From Streptomyces sp. NBC_01689 (lineage in GTDB: Bacteria > Actinomycetota > Actinomycetes > Streptomycetales > Streptomycetaceae): a stretch of 64,000 nt of DNA. Below are positions 28,527 to 36,633 of the stretch, in pieces; the first letter of the stretch is position 1, and each line of letters starts with the position of its first letter. Below the pieces are notes generated by a model. That model ran no database searches. It was given only the letters and a program-made list of their open reading frames with translations, and was not told where the DNA came from. A program made the position numbers and the translations under genes. The stretch lies in assembly GCF_036250675.1 (NCBI RefSeq), contig NZ_CP109592.1, positions 2,976,001-3,040,000 on the forward strand, in the 5' to 3' direction.

Positions 28527-30970
28527 CGCCGTACGGGACCGGGCCGGCCGGGCACGAGGTGTCGTACGCGGTCCTGATCCGGCCGGAGCTGGACGGGACG
28601 GCGCTGCCGGAACTCCCCGGCACGCTGGTCCTGGGAGAGGTGTTCGCCCTCGCCGCGGAGGGCGAGGCCCGGCCCGGGGCACCGTTCTGGATCGTGGCGG
28701 GGGCCGGCGACGGGGAGGTGCGGTACACGCCCGGCGCGGTCGGTGTCCGGGTCGGCCCCGAACACCAGGACGGTGTGCTGCCGCACTGGATGATGTGGCC
28801 GGAGGCCGGGGCGTGGCCCGGTCCGGACCCCGTGCCGCGCCTGCTGCTGCCCCGCGAGGCCGACGCGGGCACCGCCGAGTTCCGGCTGCACGGCGACACA
28901 GTGACCGGGACCGTACGGCTGTGGGCGAACCCGAGGGCGGGGTGGCCGCGGCCGCGCCGGTACACGGCGACCGTCACCGGAAGCCGCACCCCGCCGGACC
29001 GCGCACCGACCACCGCGGCCTCCGGCACGGGCCCCGCCGCACCGTCGAGCACCGCGGGCTCCGTCACCGCCCCGTCGGACCCCGCCGCACCGTCGGACAC
29101 CGCGGGCACGGACACCACCCCGTCGAACCGCATCGCAGCGTTGGACACCGCGGGCACGGACACCGCCCCGTCGAGCCGCATCGCACCGTCGGACATCGCG
29201 GGCGCGGACACCGCCCCGTCGAACCGCGCCGCGCCGGGCGCCCCGGCCGGTCCCGTCGCCCCGGCCGGCCCCTCCCCCACGACCGGACCCGCGGCCACGG
29301 GAGGTACCGGCGTCCCCGGCGCCTCCCCGGTCCCCACCGACGACCGTGCGGAGCTGCGGTCGCTGGCCCAGTCGCTGGTCCTGGAGCGCCGGTACGCCGA
29401 GGCACGGCCCCTGCTGGCTCGCGCGGCCGCGCTGTACGCGGCGTCCGCGAGCCGCCCGGACGCCTGGTCGGGCATGGTCGTGTCCGATCTGACGAGCCTG
29501 GTCTTCATGACCCCCTACCAGGCCCTGTGCGCCCTCGAACTCGGCGACTACGAAGGCCTGCTGGACTGTCTCCTCGCGGCCGTGGAGGTGCGCCGGGTGC
29601 TGACGGCGGCGGCCCGCGGGTACGGCCCGGAGTACGCGGAGGAGCTGCGCGCCGGTGCCCGCGTCCTGCCCGGGTTCGTGGAGGCCTGGCGGTCCCGGCT
29701 GGCGGAGGACACCGCCCGGATCGACGCCGTCGACGCGAGCCGCCCGTTCTACGCCGCCCTCACCCGGTACCTCTTCGACCAGGGCGCGCACGAGGACGCC
29801 CTGGTCGCGTCCGAGGCCGGCCGGGCCCGTGCCTTCGCCGACCTGCTCGGCGCGTCCGGCGCGCGGTGGCCGTCGCGGGCCGGGGCGTCCGCGGCGCCGC
29901 GGCTGACCCGCGCCACGCTGCGGTCGGTACTGGCCGACCACGGCCGCACGGTCGTCGAGTACGCCGTGCACGGCGACCTCCTGCTGATCTGGGTCGCCCG
30001 TCCTGACGGCACCCTGCACGCCCTCGGGCCGCTGTCCGCCGCGGGGCTCGGAGCGCTCACGGCGCGCTACCTCGCCCTCGCGCCGGGCGCGGTCGACGAC
30101 CGGTCCGTCCGTGAACTGGACGAGGTGCTCCGCGGCCTCGGCGCACTGCTGTGGGACCCCCTGCCCGTCTCCCTGCTGCCGTCCTCCCCCGACGAGACGG
30201 TGACGGTGGTGGCGCACGGGGACCTCCTGCGGGTGCCGTTCCCGGCGTTGCGGACGGCGGACGGACGTCACCTGGTGGAGCGGCACCCGGTGGCGCTGCT
30301 CCCCGCGCTGGCCCTGCTCCCGGCACTGCACGCGCGACGGACGTGCGGGCCGCGGCCGTCGCCGGGACTGCTCGCGCTGGTCGACCCCGAGCCGCTGCCG
30401 GACCCGCCCGGCGGCGGTAGCGCCTTCGGGCCGCTGAGCTGGACCCGGCGTCGCTTCCCCGCCATCGCGGACCTGTATCCGCGGGCCGAGGTGCGCTCCG
30501 GCGGGGCGGCGGCCGTCACCGCGCTCGACGGTCATGGCCCGACGCCTTCCGTCGTGCACTTCGGGACCCACGCGGTGGTCCTGGACGACGCCGCCCTCGA
30601 CTCCTTCGTGGCGCTCGCCGCGACCGGCGGGCACGACGGCAGACTGCGGGCCCGGGACGTCCTGGACCTGCGGGTCCCGGGGGACGTCGCGGTGCTGTCC
30701 GCGTGCCGGACCGGCGCCGGGCGGGTCGGCGCGGACAGCGTGACCGGACTGTCCCGGTCCTTCCTCGCGGCCGGGCCGACGACGCTCGTCCTCACCCTGT
30801 GCGAGGTGGAGGAGACGGCCGGCTTCGAGGTCTCCTACGGGTTCCACCGCCATCTCGCGGCCGGTGGATGCCCGCCCGCGCTCGCCCTGTGCCGGGCGCA
30901 GCGGGAACTGGCCGCCGAAGGACACCGGCCGCACGAATGGTCGCCGTTCCTGCTGTACGGACTGGGGTGA
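28523..30970 (+). CDS. CHAT-domain caspase-like protease (operon gene 2)
   Basis: An 815-aa protein. Residues 1-160 form a beta-rich domain of unknown family (SYAVLIRPELDGTALPELPG). About 160-260 is a disordered linker with 16-residue repeats. About 270-450 is an alpha-helical TPR-like region (LVLERRYAEARPLLARAAAL). The C-terminal CHAT domain has catalytic His683 in HFGTHA and Cys728 in LSACRTGAG, plus DLLRVPFPAL and EWSPFLLYG, so protease activity is expected. CHAT proteins are caspase relatives that cleave partner proteins, often in defence or programmed cell death. It overlaps both neighbours by 4 bases (GTGA), so all three are co-translated. Confidence 0.85.
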   Translation: MTPYGTGPAGHEVSYAVLIRPELDGTALPELPGTLVLGEVFALAAEGEARPGAPFWIVAGAGDGEVRYTPGAVGVRVGPEHQDGVLPHWMMWPEAGAWPGPDPVPRLLLPREADAGTAEFRLHGDTVTGTVRLWANPRAGWPRPRRYTATVTGSRTPPDRAPTTAASGTGPAAPSSTAGSVTAPSDPAAPSDTAGTDTTPSNRIAALDTAGTDTAPSSRIAPSDIAGADTAPSNRAAPGAPAGPVAPAGPSPTTGPAATGGTGVPGASPVPTDDRAELRSLAQSLVLERRYAEARPLLARAAALYAASASRPDAWSGMVVSDLTSLVFMTPYQALCALELGDYEGLLDCLLAAVEVRRVLTAAARGYGPEYAEELRAGARVLPGFVEAWRSRLAEDTARIDAVDASRPFYAALTRYLFDQGAHEDALVASEAGRARAFADLLGASGARWPSRAGASAAPRLTRATLRSVLADHGRTVVEYAVHGDLLLIWVARPDGTLHALGPLSAAGLGALTARYLALAPGAVDDRSVRELDEVLRGLGALLWDPLPVSLLPSSPDETVTVVAHGDLLRVPFPALRTADGRHLVERHPVALLPALALLPALHARRTCGPRPSPGLLALVDPEPLPDPPGGGSAFGPLSWTRRRFPAIADLYPRAEVRSGGAAAVTALDGHGPTPSVVHFGTHAVVLDDAALDSFVALAATGGHDGRLRARDVLDLRVPGDVAVLSACRTGAGRVGADSVTGLSRSFLAAGPTTLVLTLCEVEETAGFEVSYGFHRHLAAGGCPPALALCRAQRELAAEGHRPHEWSPFLLYGLG
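29048..29239 (+). repeat. 48-bp in-frame tandem repeat in the CHAT linker
   Basis: Three good copies start at 29096, 29144 and 29192, with a degenerate copy at 29048. Each encodes 16 residues of the type DTAGTDTAPSSRIAPS. The period is a multiple of three, so copy number can change without frameshift. Confidence 0.9.
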
Positions 30971-31902
30971 GCACGGTGCCCGAAGAGCGCTCCACAAGTT
31001 CCACCGGCCCCACGGGCCCCACGGGCCCCACGGGGGCGGACTCCCCGCCGTGGCTGCGGTTCCTGCGCGAGGAGAGCGCTCCGTCCGAGCCGCCACCGTC
31101 CGAGCCGCCACCGTCCGAGCCGCCACCGTCCGAGCCGCCCCCGTCCGAGCGGCCGTCCGAGCCCTCCCGGTCCGACGGGAGCCGCGGGTCCCCGGAGTCG
31201 TCCGGGGCCGCGGGGCTCCTCGCCGACGGCCCGGCGGTCGCCGCACGGGACCTGTTCGTCAGCGAGCCGCTGCTCGGCGACCGCAGCCGCTTCGTGCAGG
31301 AGGGCGGGGTGCTGCTGCTGAAGGTGGACAACTACCGCGTCAGCGCGGCCGACTTCCCCGCGATGGCGGCCCGCCGGGCCGGCTCCGGGCACCGGCGGCT
31401 CGAACTGCTCAAGTTCACCTTCATGCTGCGCGAGCTGCCCGCGGGACGCCGCTACGAGACGGTCCGGGTACGGATTCTGCTGCACCCGCAGCCGCCCCTC
31501 ATGCTGCTGCGCCCGCATCTGGCCTTCACCGATTCCCACGCGACGCGGGGTTTCAGCTCGGAGTTCCGGCCCATGCTGACCGGGCTCCTGCGGCTGGGCG
31601 TCCGGCACACGCGCTCCGGCAGTGTCAGCCGCGTCGACCGTCTGCCCGTCGTCACGGGCGTCGACGAGGGCCCGGCGGGCTTCGGCTGGACCTTCCAGGC
31701 CCAGGACGGCGCACCGCTCGTACCGCAGCGGACGCAGACCGTCGTGGTCGTCGAGCTCCCCCCGGACGCCACCGGTCTGGACGGCACCTTCGACGCGGAG
31801 GCCCTCGTGGCGCGCCGGGTGGCGGGGATCTACGAGCCGCGCAGGGCCCTGCCGCGGACCCCGCCGGCCGCGTTCCGCGTGGAGCTGCCGGCGGCCGGCT
31901 GA
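30967..31902 (+). CDS. Protein of unknown function in the cyclase-CHAT operon (gene 3)
   Basis: A 311-aa protein I cannot assign. The N-terminal ~85 residues are low complexity (GPTGPTGPTG, then five PSEPP repeats, then Ser/Gly). A globular part from about residue 95 is predicted alpha/beta or beta-rich (GVLLLKVDNYRVS, RLELLKFTFMLRELPAGRRYETVRVRI, GFGWTFQAQDGAPLVPQRTQ, VVVVELPPDATGLDG). No signal peptide, membrane helix or catalytic motif is seen. GTG 30967 overlaps the CHAT stop by 4 bases; GTG 30976 is an alternative. Position suggests a regulator, sensor or substrate of the CHAT protease (inference). Confidence 0.75.
   Translation: MSTVPEERSTSSTGPTGPTGPTGADSPPWLRFLREESAPSEPPPSEPPPSEPPPSEPPPSERPSEPSRSDGSRGSPESSGAAGLLADGPAVAARDLFVSEPLLGDRSRFVQEGGVLLLKVDNYRVSAADFPAMAARRAGSGHRRLELLKFTFMLRELPAGRRYETVRVRILLHPQPPLMLLRPHLAFTDSHATRGFSSEFRPMLTGLLRLGVRHTRSGSVSRVDRLPVVTGVDEGPAGFGWTFQAQDGAPLVPQRTQTVVVVELPPDATGLDGTFDAEALVARRVAGIYEPRRALPRTPPAAFRVELPAAG
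31081..31155 (+). repeat. 15-bp in-frame tandem repeat (PSEPP x5)
   Basis: ccgtccgagccgcca and close variants at 31081, 31096, 31111, 31126 and 31141, encoding a Pro-Ser-Glu-Pro-Pro linker in the third gene of the CHAT operon. Confidence 0.92.
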
Positions 31903-31920
31903 ACCGGCCCCCGGCGCGCA

Positions 31921-31941
31921 CGCCCGCCCGGACGGCGGGCG
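31921..31941 (+). terminator. Hairpin between the CHAT operon and msrB
   Basis: cgcccgcc, 5-base loop, ggcgggcg: a perfect 8-bp stem 18 bases after the last operon gene and just before the convergent msrB stop. It can serve both directions; no T-tract. Confidence 0.6.
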
Positions 31942-31957
31942 GCGCGGAGCCCCTGAC

Positions 31958-32365
31958 TCAGCCCTCGTCCTCCGTCAGCCGCAGCGAGATGCTGTTGATG
32001 CAGTACCGCTGGTCGGTGGGGGTCGCGTACCCCTCACCCTCGAAGACGTGCCCGAGGTGCGATCCGCAGCGGGAGCAGCGCACCTCGGTGCGCACCATCC
32101 CGTGCGAGCGGTCCTCGATCAGCTCGACCGACTCGGAGTCCTTCGGGTCGTAGAAGGACGGCCAGCCGCAGTGCGACTCGAACTTCTCGCCCGAGGTGAA
32201 CAGCTCGGCACCGCAGGCGCGACAGGAGTACACGCCCTTGGTCTTGGTGTCGGTGTACTCCCCGGTGAACGCCGGTTCCGTGCCCGCGCGGCGCAGCACG
32301 GTGTACTCGGCCGGGGTCAGCTCCGCGCGCCACTGCTCGTCCGGCTTTTCGATGTCGTACGACAT
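31958..32365 (-). CDS. msrB: Peptide-methionine (R)-S-oxide reductase
   Basis: A 135-aa MsrB that reduces methionine-R-sulfoxide in proteins. Catalytic Cys is in RYCINSISL. Two CxxC pairs (CRAC and CSRC) bind the structural zinc, and HCGWPSF and VRCSRCGSHLGHVF are family signatures. ATG 32365 is chosen with AAGGGG 9 bases upstream; an in-frame TTG three codons earlier would overlap that ribosome site. It is 29 bases after murC on the same strand, so probably co-transcribed. Confidence 0.95.
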   Translation of the reverse strand: MSYDIEKPDEQWRAELTPAEYTVLRRAGTEPAFTGEYTDTKTKGVYSCRACGAELFTSGEKFESHCGWPSFYDPKDSESVELIEDRSHGMVRTEVRCSRCGSHLGHVFEGEGYATPTDQRYCINSISLRLTEDEG

Positions 32366-32393
32366 GAAGCTCAACCCCTTACCAACGCTGTGA

Positions 32394-33779
32394 CTACTTC
32401 GACAGGCGGGCCAGGATCCCGGGTCCGAGATCGGTCACGTCACCCGCGCCCATGGTGAGAACGAGATCACCGGGCCCCGCCATTCCCGCGACGACCGACG
32501 GGGCCTCCGTCTTGTCGTGGACGGGTGTCACGTCCGCGCCCGCCGCCCGCGCCGCCTCGACGATCAGCTCGCTGGTGACGCCCGGGATCGGGTCCTCGCG
32601 GGCCGGGTAGATGTCGAGGACCACGGAGGCGTCCGCCAGCGACAGGGCCTCGCCCATCTCCTTGGCCAGTTCCTGGGTGCGGGAGAACAGGTGCGGCTGG
32701 AACAGGACCAGGATGCGGCCGGAGACGCTCGCGCGCATCGCCTCCAGGTCCGCCGTCATCTCCGTCGGGTGGTGCGCGTAGGAGTCGACGACCTGCACAC
32801 CCGCCGCCTCGCCCTTGAGCTGCAGGCGTCGCTTCACGCCGGTGTAGGCGGCGAGCGCGGGGGCCAGCTCGGCCGCCGGGACGCCCAGCGCGACGCCCGC
32901 GGCCAGCGCGGCCACCGCGTTGTGCGCGTAGTGGCGGCCGGGGACGGAGACGGTGAAGGTGAGCTCGGTGCCGTCGAGGTCCACCGTCACCTCGCTCTTC
33001 AGGCCGTGCGGGACGACGGACAGGACACGGACGTCCGCGTCCGCCGAGTCGCCGTACGTCACCACGCGCACCCCGGCCGGCAGCCGCCGCACCAGCTCGC
33101 GCGCGCCCTCGTTGTCCGCCGAGACCACCAGGGTGCCGCCGGGGACGATCCGGCCCGCGAACGTCTCGAAGGACTCGTAGATCTCGTCCATGGAGGCGTA
33201 GTTGGCGTGGTGGTCCAGCTCCACGTTGAGGACGATCGCCACCTCGGGCGCGTACTTGTGGAAGCTGCGGTCCGACTCGTCGGCCTCGGCGACGAAGATC
33301 TCGCCCACGCCGTGCAGCGCGTTGGAGCCCGGGGCGTCCAGGTCACCGCCGATCGCGTACGAGGGCCGCAGCCCCAGCTCCGAGAGCGACACCGCGAGCA
33401 TCGACGTCGTCGTGGTCTTGCCGTGGGTGCCGGCGACCGCGATCGGACGCAGGCCGTCCATCAGCCGGGCGAGGGCGTCGGAACGGTGGACCACCGGGAT
33501 GCCCAGCTCGGCGGCGCGGGCCAGCTCGGGGTTGTCGGCGCGGATCGCGGAGGAGACGACCACGCAGGTGGCGTCGGAGGCCAGGTGGTCCGCGGCGTGC
33601 CCGATGTGCACCGTCGCGCCCAGCGCGCGCAGGGCCTCGGCGGTGGCCGACTCCTTCGCGTCGCTGCCCGCCACCTTCGCCCCGCGCTGCGCCAGGATCT
33701 TGGCGATGCCCGACATCCCGGCTCCGCCGATCCCGATGAAGTGCGGTCGGTCCATGGCGGTAGGAAGGCCGGGTGCCAT
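32394..33779 (-). CDS. murC: UDP-N-acetylmuramate--L-alanine ligase
   Basis: A 461-aa Mur ligase that adds L-Ala to UDP-MurNAc in peptidoglycan precursor synthesis. It has an N-terminal Rossmann-type GIGGAGMSGIA, ATP-binding AVAGTHGKTTTTSML, central LDHHANYASMDE and C-terminal VDSYAHHPTEM. Length is typical. The gene lies away from a division/cell-wall cluster; its neighbours here are msrB and a stress-type hypothetical. Confidence 0.96.
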   Translation of the reverse strand: MAPGLPTAMDRPHFIGIGGAGMSGIAKILAQRGAKVAGSDAKESATAEALRALGATVHIGHAADHLASDATCVVVSSAIRADNPELARAAELGIPVVHRSDALARLMDGLRPIAVAGTHGKTTTTSMLAVSLSELGLRPSYAIGGDLDAPGSNALHGVGEIFVAEADESDRSFHKYAPEVAIVLNVELDHHANYASMDEIYESFETFAGRIVPGGTLVVSADNEGARELVRRLPAGVRVVTYGDSADADVRVLSVVPHGLKSEVTVDLDGTELTFTVSVPGRHYAHNAVAALAAGVALGVPAAELAPALAAYTGVKRRLQLKGEAAGVQVVDSYAHHPTEMTADLEAMRASVSGRILVLFQPHLFSRTQELAKEMGEALSLADASVVLDIYPAREDPIPGVTSELIVEAARAAGADVTPVHDKTEAPSVVAGMAGPGDLVLTMGAGDVTDLGPGILARLSK

Positions 33780-33877
33780 GCGTGTCTCTCCCCAGGTGGT
33801 GCGACAAGAAGTGGTGCGACGGGTCGTCCGACCGGCGCCGCGGTGCGTCCGGCGCGGTACGCCGGTGGGGGCCCAGC

Positions 33878-34351
33878 CTATGCCTTGCTGTGCGAGAACA
33901 GTTTCAGCACCGGCACACCGACCTTGTGACGGGCGCGCGAGGCCCAGTCGCGGTGGAAGAACTCCTCCACGTAGTGCGGGTCGGTCAGCACGATGACCTC
34001 GTCGGCGTCGATCTCGTCGACCAGCCCCTTCAGGGCGTCCAGCGGGTGGTCCTCGATGAGCCGGCCCTCGGCCTCGCTGCCGGTGGCGCGCAGTGCCACC
34101 AGGGACACCTCCAGCGCCTGCTGACCCTGGCCGGCCGCCTCCTCGCCCTCGGGGGTCTCGCGTTCGTGGGCCGCTTCGTCCAGCTCGCCCATCGCCACGT
34201 CGTCGATGGCGCGCAGCAGCCGGTCGGCCTGGTCGCCCCGCGGCTGGAGCAGCACATGGAAGGTGACCGCTTCATCACCGTGCAAGGTGGTGACGAACTC
34301 GACATCGGCGGACGTCAGGGCCTTCTCGATCATCAAAACGCTTGTGAACAC
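33878..34351 (-). CDS. Conserved hypothetical protein, possibly UspA-like
   Basis: A 157-aa soluble acidic protein. The N-terminal FTSVLMIEKALTSADVEFV and C-terminal DADEVIVLTDPHYVEEFFHRDW, then HKVGVPVLKLFSH, suggest an alpha/beta fold like universal stress proteins, but there is no clear ATP-binding signature. GTG 34351 is chosen because GAAGGG lies 8 bases upstream. It lies between murC and the RibD-type reductase on the same strand. Function unknown. Confidence 0.75.
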   Translation of the reverse strand: MFTSVLMIEKALTSADVEFVTTLHGDEAVTFHVLLQPRGDQADRLLRAIDDVAMGELDEAAHERETPEGEEAAGQGQQALEVSLVALRATGSEAEGRLIEDHPLDALKGLVDEIDADEVIVLTDPHYVEEFFHRDWASRARHKVGVPVLKLFSHSKA

Positions 34352-34406
34352 GACAGACGCCCTTCTCCTCCGTGGGACTCACTGGCCCCCTGCGGAAACC
34401 ATCCTG

Positions 34407-34424
34407 CCCCGTGATCGCACGGGG
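34407..34424 (-). terminator. Hairpin after the RibD-type reductase gene
   Basis: ccccgtg, 4-base loop, cacgggg: a perfect 7-bp stem about 60 bases downstream of the reductase stop (minus direction) and ahead of the next gene. Confidence 0.4.
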
Positions 34425-34483
34425 TCTGCGAGTTTTAGTGTGCCCAGCGGAAGATGAACGGAACTGGATCTTCCGACGACTTG

Positions 34484-35329
34484 TCAGGATCGACGGTATC
34501 GGGAGAACAGGAACCCGGCCTCTTCCAGCAAGGACACCAGTTCGAAGCGCGTCGGAACCTCCGTCGGAGGTCCGCCGGCGATCCGCTGCGCACCGCCGGC
34601 GGTGAGGGTCGGGGACATCGTCAGGCAGAGCTCGTCCAGTGCCCCGGCCGCCACGATCTGGCCCAGCAGCCGCGGGCCGCCCTCCGTGAGCAGCCGGGTC
34701 AGCCCCCGGTCGGCGAGGGCCCGTACGGCCCGATTCGGGTCGACCCCGGTACCCTCCCCGGCGAACACCACCTCGGCGCCCGCCTTCGCCGCGGCCGCCA
34801 CCCGGTCCGCGGCCGCCCCGGCCCCCGTCAGGATCAGCGTGGGCACCAGGGGCGCGGTGAAGAGCGGAAGCGAGAAGTCCAGCTCCAGGCCCGCGGTGAC
34901 GACGGCGATCGCGGGCGCGGGACCCTGCCCGGACGCCTCCCGCGAAGCGGCGAACTCGGCCCGCGCACGGGCCGGCCGGTAACCCTCCTGGCGTACTGTC
35001 TCCGCACCGACGACCACGACGTCCGCGAGCGCCCTCAGCACCCCGAAGACCCGCATGTCGGCGGCGCTGGAGATGCCCTGCGACTTCCCCTCGTGCTGGG
35101 CCGCGCCGTCGAGCGTGGAGACCATGTTGGCCCGCAGCCAGGGGGCGCGGACGCCGTCGTCCCCGGCGTCCGGGTAGGCGTACGCCTCCGCGAGTTCCGG
35201 GAGTCCCCACTCGCGGTCCGTCACATCAGCCCCGCGCACACCGGGCGCACCGCGCTCACCAGGGACAACAGCGGCCCCGGCCGGGCCCTGGGCTGCTGTT
35301 TCGTAGGTCACAGGGAACAGGCGTCGCAT
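34484..35329 (-). CDS. RibD C-terminal-domain (pyrimidine reductase-like) protein
   Basis: A 281-aa protein with the RibD-C/dihydrofolate-reductase fold: RANMVSTLDGAAQHEGKSQGIS, LRALADVVVVGAETVRQEGY, LLTEGGPRLLGQIVAAGALDELCLT. These match NADPH-dependent reductases of riboflavin biosynthesis, but the deaminase half of RibD is missing and no rib genes are nearby, so the substrate is uncertain. ATG 35329 is chosen because the conserved fold begins soon after. Divergent from the ZapE gene with only 37 bases between the starts. Confidence 0.85.
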   Translation of the reverse strand: MRRLFPVTYETAAQGPAGAAVVPGERGAPGVRGADVTDREWGLPELAEAYAYPDAGDDGVRAPWLRANMVSTLDGAAQHEGKSQGISSAADMRVFGVLRALADVVVVGAETVRQEGYRPARARAEFAASREASGQGPAPAIAVVTAGLELDFSLPLFTAPLVPTLILTGAGAAADRVAAAAKAGAEVVFAGEGTGVDPNRAVRALADRGLTRLLTEGGPRLLGQIVAAGALDELCLTMSPTLTAGGAQRIAGGPPTEVPTRFELVSLLEEAGFLFSRYRRS

Positions 35330-35358
35330 GACGTGCAGTGTGGCACGGCGCTTAGAGT
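35329..35358 (+). promoter_or_regulatory. Candidate promoter of the ZapE-like gene (leaderless)
   Basis: TGACGT (35329-35334), 18-base spacer, TAGAGT (35353-35358). Transcription would begin at about 35366, that is at the GTG start codon 35367. The -35 overlaps the start codon of the divergent reductase gene. Confidence 0.5.
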
Positions 35359-35366
35359 GGGTGACC

Positions 35367-36470
35367 GTGTCGTCCTCCACCGCCGCCTCCGGGATCGATC
35401 CGATACCCGAAGCAGCCCCTCTGTCCCTGTGCGCCCGCGAGCCGCACGTGCCCGCGGACCGGCTCGTCGCCGAAATGGTGCCGCCGCCGCGCTTCGACTC
35501 GGTGCGCTTCGCGACGTACCTCCCGGACCCGAACCAGCCGAGCCAGACCGAGGCCGTCCGCGTCCTTTCGGAGTTCGCGGCCGGGCTCGGCGGGGCACAC
35601 GCCGTGGGAGGGACGAAACGGGGTCTCTTCGGCCTCGGCAGGAGCAGGGCGCCGAAGGCCCCCGCCGGTCCCCGCGGTGTCTACCTCGACGGCGGCTACG
35701 GGGTCGGCAAGACCCACCTGCTCGCCTCCCTGTGGCACGCGACCCCGGCGGAGCCCTCGCTCAAGGCCTTCGGCACCTTCGTGGAGCTGACGAACCTGGT
35801 CGGCGCGCTCGGCTTCCAGAAGACCGTGCAGACCCTCTCCGGCCACCGGCTCCTGTGCATCGACGAGTTCGAGCTCGACGATCCGGGCGACACCGTCCTG
35901 GTCTCCACGCTGCTCGGCAAGCTGGTCGAGGCCGGGGTCGCGCTCGCGGCCACCTCGAACACCCTCCCGGGCAAGCTCGGCGAGGGCCGGTTCGCCGCGG
36001 CCGACTTCCTGCGGGAGATCCAGGGACTGTCCGCACACTTCCGGCCGCTGCGCATCGACGGCGAGGACTACCGGCACCGGGGCCTGCCCGAGGCGCCGGC
36101 GCCCTTCACCGACGAGCAGGTCACGAAGGCCGCGTACGCCACCGTCGGCGCGTCCCTCGACGACTTCCCGCATCTGCTCGACCACCTCGCGCGCGTGCAC
36201 CCCAGCCGCTACGGCGCCCTCACCGGCGACCTCCGGGCCGTCTGCCTCACGGACGTCCAGCCGGTGAAGGACCAGTCGACGGCGCTGCGACTGGTCGTGC
36301 TCGCGGACCGGCTCTACGACCGCGAGGTGCCCGTCCTCGCCTCCGGCAAGCCCTTCGACACGCTCTTCAGCGAGGAGATGCTGAACGGCGGTTACCGCAA
36401 GAAGTACTTCCGCGCCATCTCGCGGCTCACCGCCCTCGCACGGGACGCCAAGGGGCTCGTGGAGGCGTAG
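35367..36470 (+). CDS. zapE: Cell division protein ZapE-like AFG1-family ATPase
   Basis: A 367-aa P-loop ATPase of the AFG1/ZapE family: GVYLDGGYGVGKTHLL (Walker A), LLCIDEFELDDPGDT (Walker B), AATSNTLPG and FRPLRIDGEDYRH. In E. coli ZapE destabilises FtsZ polymers; in actinomycetes the role is unstudied to my knowledge. A GTG at 35361 is also in frame; 35367 fits the promoter at 35329-35358 as a leaderless start. No ribosome site is present. Confidence 0.9.
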   Translation: MSSSTAASGIDPIPEAAPLSLCAREPHVPADRLVAEMVPPPRFDSVRFATYLPDPNQPSQTEAVRVLSEFAAGLGGAHAVGGTKRGLFGLGRSRAPKAPAGPRGVYLDGGYGVGKTHLLASLWHATPAEPSLKAFGTFVELTNLVGALGFQKTVQTLSGHRLLCIDEFELDDPGDTVLVSTLLGKLVEAGVALAATSNTLPGKLGEGRFAAADFLREIQGLSAHFRPLRIDGEDYRHRGLPEAPAPFTDEQVTKAAYATVGASLDDFPHLLDHLARVHPSRYGALTGDLRAVCLTDVQPVKDQSTALRLVVLADRLYDREVPVLASGKPFDTLFSEEMLNGGYRKKYFRAISRLTALARDAKGLVEA

Positions 36471-36633
36471 CTCCCGGCTCCGTCCGAGGCGCGGGGCGCT
36501 GTCGCCGCCGTCCGCGCCGGTACGGGTCAGGCGGCATGCGCGGGCGTGATCGCTCCCCGGCCCCACCGGCGTAAAATTCGGGTATCGGGCTTGGTGCGCC
36601 CAGGCCCAGCCGGCGACTCGAAAGGGGGTCGTC

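Noticed and set aside
27840..31902. Calling the cyclase-CHAT operon a Pycsar or CBASS system
   Set aside because: No CD-NTase, no TIR or transmembrane Pycsar effector and no recognisable cyclic-nucleotide sensor; the similarity is only at the level of having a class III cyclase-like gene.
34352..34483. Small RNA between the RibD-type gene and the next gene
   Set aside because: Only one short hairpin is visible; a gene terminator explains it.
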